In this document: positions 60,541 through 64,000 of the stretch, one piece after another | How the letters are laid out: each line of letters starts with the position of its first letter | Position numbering within the stretch: position 1 is the stretch's first letter | DNA from: CAYJBH01 sp964368625 | Lineage (GTDB): Bacteria > Bacillota > Clostridia > Oscillospirales > Ruminococcaceae | Length of the DNA: 64,000 nucleotides | Assembly (NCBI GenBank): GCA_964368625.1 | Contig: CAYJBH010000004.1 | Location: 47,173 to 111,172, forward strand | Reading direction: 5' to 3' | Position numbers and translations under genes: made by a program | The notes under the pieces: model-generated | What the model was told of the DNA's origin: nothing | Databases searched by the model: none | Seen by the model: the letters and a program-made list of their open reading frames with translations, nothing else

Positions 60541-61505
60541 TGTTAACACATGAACAATATAAACGCAAAGCACTTGCCGAAATAGCGGCACGGCGACAGC
60601 GAAATCATTCTAGATATGATATAAAGCTTGCAAAGTTATTCAAACAACATCCGGAACTGGCTAAGCTGGAAACACAGCGAAAGGAGTTGACCGCCAAGGT
60701 TTCAGCTGAGGTTGTTATGGGTGGCGAGCTTAAATCTACCACTGTTAGACATATTGCAAATATGCAAAAGATATTAAATGAGAGATATAACGCGATTGGG
60801 CTTACCCCTGAAGATCTTGAGCCGGACTTTAACTGTAGCCTTTGTAAAGATACCGCAAGATACGAGGGAAGAACTTGTAGCTGTGTGGGTGATCTTATAA
60901 ACAGAATGGTTCAAAAAGATTTGGCTGCTGTAACACCGCTGGAGTTATCTCAGTTTTCTACCTTTGATATAACACTTTACCCCGATAATCATTGTGAACA
61001 GTTTGATAAAACCGCTAGAGAACAGATGAAGGATGTTTTTGCCTACTGTAAGGAATTTGCAAACTATTTTTCACCGGACAACCGAAGCATTATGATGATA
61101 GGAGAAGCAGGACTTGGAAAAACTCATCTTGCACTTGCTATTGCCAACGAGGTTATTAATCGCGGGTATCTGGTAGTTTACGTTAGTGCAGGAAACATAT
61201 TTACCGAACTTGAAACAAGGCGACGCGACGGAGAAACACATCTACTAAAGCTATTATACGAGGCTGATCTACTTATAGTAGACGATATAGGAAGTGAGAT
61301 GGTTAACGCTGCAACACTAAATTATCTATATAATATACTAAATGTTAGGCTGAACACCTCTCGGTGTAGCATATATACAACCAATATTACAACGCAGGAG
61401 CTTTTGGTAGCTAGATATACCGAAAAGATTGCTTCAAGGCTTCTCGGAAGTTGCGACCAACTACACTTTGCCGGTGATGATATACGACTTATGGAGCGGC
61501 TATGA
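60540..61505 (+). CDS. DnaC/DnaI-like helicase loader ATPase
   Basis: AAA+ ATPase (321 aa) that loads the replicative helicase at origins or forks. A helical N-terminus and a zinc-type Cys cluster (CSLCKDTARYEGRTCSC) precede the ATPase core with Walker A GEAGLGKTHL, Walker B LLIVDDIGSE, TNITTQEL (sensor 1) and the IASRLLG arginine-finger region. Paired with the DnaD-like gene as in Firmicute primosomes. Overlaps alr by four bases (ATGA). Confidence 0.9.
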   Translation: MLTHEQYKRKALAEIAARRQRNHSRYDIKLAKLFKQHPELAKLETQRKELTAKVSAEVVMGGELKSTTVRHIANMQKILNERYNAIGLTPEDLEPDFNCSLCKDTARYEGRTCSCVGDLINRMVQKDLAAVTPLELSQFSTFDITLYPDNHCEQFDKTAREQMKDVFAYCKEFANYFSPDNRSIMMIGEAGLGKTHLALAIANEVINRGYLVVYVSAGNIFTELETRRRDGETHLLKLLYEADLLIVDDIGSEMVNAATLNYLYNILNVRLNTSRCSIYTTNITTQELLVARYTEKIASRLLGSCDQLHFAGDDIRLMERL

Positions 61506-62629
61506 GATTATACCCCGAACGGGATTCTTCAAGATGTTATGCAACTATAGACCTTGACAGGCTAACAGAAAACTTTAGGGTGTTAAAAAGAACAGCAGGA
61601 AATAAGGGCTTAATGGCGGTAGTTAAGGCGGATGCCTATGGGCATGGAGCTATAGAGGTAGCCTTGGCTTTAAAGAATTTGGCTGAAATGTTTGCGGTGT
61701 CTACTGCTGAGGAGGCGTTTGAGCTAAGGGAGGCCGGAATAGAAAACGAGCTGCTGGTTTTAGGCTATGTTCCGCCAGGACAGTTGAAGGCACTTTCCAT
61801 GCAGAATGTTATTATTACAGTTTATGATGAAGAATATGCGGTAAAACAGTCAGAAATTGCTTGTGGAGAAGGTTTTATCCTACGCGCTCACCTAAAGATA
61901 AACAGCGGCATGAATCGGCTTGGTATTTCTGTTAAAAACGAAACAGCTATGTTGAGGTTGATTGCCTTAAAAGGTTTAGCGGTTGAAGGAATTTTTACCC
62001 ATTTTGCCTCTGCCGATGGTGAGAGCGAAGAGGATGTAGAATTTACAAAGCAACAACACAACAGTTTTATTAACAGGGTGGAAAGCCTGAAAAAGAAGGG
62101 GTTCAATCCCAAATACATTCATAGTGAAAACACTGCCGGAACGGCTTACTGCATGTTTAAAGAGAGCAACCTTGTGAGATGTGGAATCGGCCTTTATGGA
62201 TATCCGCCGGGCGATGCAGCTGTTGAGGGGCTTAAACCTGTTATGCAGCTGTATGCACGAGTAGCCCAGTGCAGAACCTTGAAGCAAGGTGAGGCGATAA
62301 GCTATGGCAGAACATTTGTTGCTGAAAAGGATATGAGAGTTGCGGTGATAACGGCAGGTTATGCGGATGGATATACAAGATTACTTTCTGGTAAAGGGAT
62401 TGTTGAGGTTTCCGGTAGGGCTGCAAGGGTTATCGGCAGGGTATGCATGGATTATCTTTTTATAGATATTTCCGATATTAATAATGTTTCAATAGGCGAT
62501 GATGTTAAACTTTTGGGTGACTCACCTGCCATTGATGCCGCTGAGGCAGCACAGCTTTGCGGCAAGATAAGCTATGAACTGCTATGTGGAATATCCACAA
62601 GGGTTATTAGGATTTACAATAAGGAGTGA
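61502..62629 (+). CDS. alr: alanine racemase
   Basis: Fold III PLP enzyme (375 aa) that interconverts L- and D-alanine for peptidoglycan. The PLP lysine is Lys42 in AVVKADAYGHG; the catalytic tyrosine lies in ITAGYADGYTRLL, and MGRTFVAE-like ISYGRTFV and VCMDYLFIDIS are typical. Starts inside the end of the DnaC-like gene, an unusual combination of a cell-wall gene coupled to helicase-loader genes. Confidence 0.94.
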   Translation: MRLYPERDSSRCYATIDLDRLTENFRVLKRTAGNKGLMAVVKADAYGHGAIEVALALKNLAEMFAVSTAEEAFELREAGIENELLVLGYVPPGQLKALSMQNVIITVYDEEYAVKQSEIACGEGFILRAHLKINSGMNRLGISVKNETAMLRLIALKGLAVEGIFTHFASADGESEEDVEFTKQQHNSFINRVESLKKKGFNPKYIHSENTAGTAYCMFKESNLVRCGIGLYGYPPGDAAVEGLKPVMQLYARVAQCRTLKQGEAISYGRTFVAEKDMRVAVITAGYADGYTRLLSGKGIVEVSGRAARVIGRVCMDYLFIDISDINNVSIGDDVKLLGDSPAIDAAEAAQLCGKISYELLCGISTRVIRIYNKE

Positions 62630-62633
62630 TAGG

Positions 62634-63938
62634 ATGGAAAACAAAATATTGATTGACGAATTTCTACTTAAAACAGGAATTAGCCCGGAGTTAGTGGATT
62701 TAGACTCAGAGAGTGATATGTTTAGTGAGGAAATTAATCGCTCAATAAAGGGTGAGGAATCTTCGCTTGCGGGTATCCCTACCTTTTTAACCGATGAAGG
62801 CGAAATAACTCCCGGAACAAAGGCGATAGTTATAGATGCAGGCGGAACAAACTTTAGGGTAGCAGTAGTAAGCTTTAAAGAGGATGGAACACCTGAGGTA
62901 GAACAGTTTAAAAAATACCGTATGCCGGGGAGCGATGGAGCAATTAGCTATGCCGAGTTTAACCGAATTGCGGTGGACTATATGGAACCGGTATTGAAGG
63001 AAAGTGATCTTGTTGGACTTTGTTTTTCCTATGAGTGCGCTATCGATAAAAGTCGTGATGGTAGAATAGTTAGCCTTTCTAAAGAGATTTATATTGATGG
63101 TGCTATCGGCAAGCCGGTTTGCGAAGGGCTTAATAAAGAGATAGAGGCTCGTGGTTATAAACCAAAAAAATTCTGCCTTTTAAATGATACAGTAGCCTCC
63201 ATGCTTGGCGGCGTTGCCTCATATTCCAGCGATAGCTTTGATGGTTTCGTAGGATACATTATGGGAACAGGAACAAACTGTTGTTACAGCGAGCAGTGCT
63301 GTGAGATAACTAAAAATCCGGATGTTGTTAACGCAAAGGGAACAATGATAGTTAATCTCGAAAGTGGAAAATACAACAAGATGAAACGTAGCGAGATTGA
63401 TATTGCTCTGGATAAAACAACAAAGATGCCGGGCGACTATCAGTTTGAAAAGATGACAAGTGGTGCATATCAAGGCGATTTGTTTCTAAGTGTTTTAAAA
63501 GCTGCCGCAGATGAAGGTCTTTTTTCAGAGGGTTGCTCCAAAGCGATTTTCGACCTTTCGGGACTTACCGGAATGGAGATAGATATTTTCTGCTTTAACC
63601 CTAAAACAATGGGAACACTTCATGGTATATGCGAGAATGCACAGGATATAGAGAGATTGCTTTTGCTTGCTGACAAGTTTTATGAGAGAATAGCAAAGCT
63701 AGCAACCTTGCAGTTTGCCGGAATATTAAAAAGAACCGGTAAAGGTAGATATAAAAGTCGTCCGTTTTGTATCGTAGCTGAGGGAACAACATTCTATAAA
63801 TCAAAGTTCTTCCGCCCAAAACTTAACTATTATGTTAAGCAGTATATTGAGGATAAGATGGGTAGATATATCGATTTTGTTAAGGTTGATAATGCTACAT
63901 TGATAGGAACAGCAGCTGCTATACTGCTTTGTGAATAA
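62634..63938 (+). CDS. hexokinase-type sugar kinase
   Basis: A 434-residue protein resembling eukaryotic-type hexokinases. The phosphate-1 motif is IDAGGTNFRVAVVSF (68-82), followed by the substrate region (LNDTVASMLGG with the Asn-Asp pair), the GYIMGTGTNCCY adenosine/phosphate motif and MIVNLESGKYNKM. It would phosphorylate glucose or a related hexose with ATP. Bacteria mostly use ROK-family or Glk kinases instead. ATG at 62634 follows AAGGAG; a longer frame start at 62574 lies inside alr. Terminator hairpin follows. Confidence 0.85.
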   Translation: MENKILIDEFLLKTGISPELVDLDSESDMFSEEINRSIKGEESSLAGIPTFLTDEGEITPGTKAIVIDAGGTNFRVAVVSFKEDGTPEVEQFKKYRMPGSDGAISYAEFNRIAVDYMEPVLKESDLVGLCFSYECAIDKSRDGRIVSLSKEIYIDGAIGKPVCEGLNKEIEARGYKPKKFCLLNDTVASMLGGVASYSSDSFDGFVGYIMGTGTNCCYSEQCCEITKNPDVVNAKGTMIVNLESGKYNKMKRSEIDIALDKTTKMPGDYQFEKMTSGAYQGDLFLSVLKAAADEGLFSEGCSKAIFDLSGLTGMEIDIFCFNPKTMGTLHGICENAQDIERLLLLADKFYERIAKLATLQFAGILKRTGKGRYKSRPFCIVAEGTTFYKSKFFRPKLNYYVKQYIEDKMGRYIDFVKVDNATLIGTAAAILLCE

Positions 63939-63953
63939 TAAAACACCACATAA

Positions 63954-63987
63954 AAGACCGACACAGATTATGAAATGTGTCGGTCTT
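63954..63987. terminator. terminator hairpin after the sugar kinase gene
   Basis: 12-bp perfect stem (63954-63965 with 63976-63987), ten-base loop; only a weak T-rich side on the plus strand. Confidence 0.7.
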
Positions 63988-64000
63988 AATGTGTAAAAAA

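Noticed and set aside
1..64000. tRNA, rRNA, CRISPR arrays, prophage, integrases
   Set aside because: Looked for in the gaps; no cloverleaf, repeat-spacer pattern, phage or recombinase genes were seen. A covariance or repeat search was not possible here.

Overview
The window reads as a chromosome segment of a motile, anaerobic, spore-forming member of the class Clostridia (Firmicutes). The grounds are an overlooked spoVM gene, a YlmC/YmxH-type sporulation gene and a SigH-like sigma factor; two chemoreceptors; a HydS-like [FeFe]-hydrogenase locus; a DarA-HolB-RicT cluster laid out as in other Firmicutes; and AT-rich intergenic DNA with clean TTGACA/TATAAT promoters. No rRNA, tRNA, CRISPR array, insertion sequence or prophage was seen. 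One 100-N assembly gap lies at 13473-13572.

Layout. 1-579: start of a glycogen phosphorylase cut by the window edge. 720-4135: zapA, a U32-family gene, tsaE and tsaB. 4430-12610: a complete hexitol PTS operon (EIICB, HPr, MtlR-type activator, EIIA, 1-phosphofructokinase, SorE-like dehydrogenase, EI). 12854-13395: DUF6442-type membrane protein plus XRE regulator. 13777-18564: ABC-2 exporter and an eight-PASTA membrane protein. 18891-21910 (minus): TlpA-like lipoprotein, a 47-residue CD1871A-like CXXC protein, a NapH-like Fe-S membrane protein and a six-helix chemoreceptor, all overlapping. 22139-26470 (minus): darA, holB, ricT, degV, asnS. 26734-35591: DRTGG, GHKL ATPase, HydS-like, DRTGG and PHP genes, then an rRNA methyltransferase, plsY, rsmE and addA. 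35607-36938 (minus): a 49-residue membrane protein, spoVM and hemW.

36995-45786: a sugar-acid or amino-sugar-acid locus. A SelA-fold PLP enzyme, an N-acyl-D-amino-acid deacylase and RidA lie on the minus strand; an AraC regulator, a CUT1 ABC transporter and a mannonate-dehydratase-like enzyme lie on the plus strand. 45977-47053 (minus): rpsF-ssb-rpsR. 47489-48402: SigH-like sigma factor and zinc-ribbon protein. 48650-50958: YlmC/YmxH gene and a second chemoreceptor. 51211-57688: three xanthine-dehydrogenase-like subunits with eroded cofactor motifs, an M23 peptidase and a split chromate-type transporter. 57818-59422 (minus): purF and a 57-residue DUF3006-like gene. 59602-63938: DnaD-like protein, DnaC-like loader, alanine racemase and a hexokinase-type sugar kinase.

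Most unusual points: (1) the PTS operon carries its own EI and an HPr without the regulatory serine, and its enzymes suggest mannitol 1-phosphate is oxidised to fructose 1-phosphate rather than fructose 6-phosphate; (2) the xanthine-dehydrogenase-like complex has lost key Mo-site and Fe-S residues in two subunits; (3) a putative sensory [FeFe]-hydrogenase keeps its H-cluster ligands but has Ala at the proton-relay position; (4) a thiol/Fe-S relay is translationally coupled to a chemoreceptor; (5) a locus whose enzymes would fit N-acyl-D-glucosaminate breakdown. All functional statements come from reading motifs and context; no database search was run.
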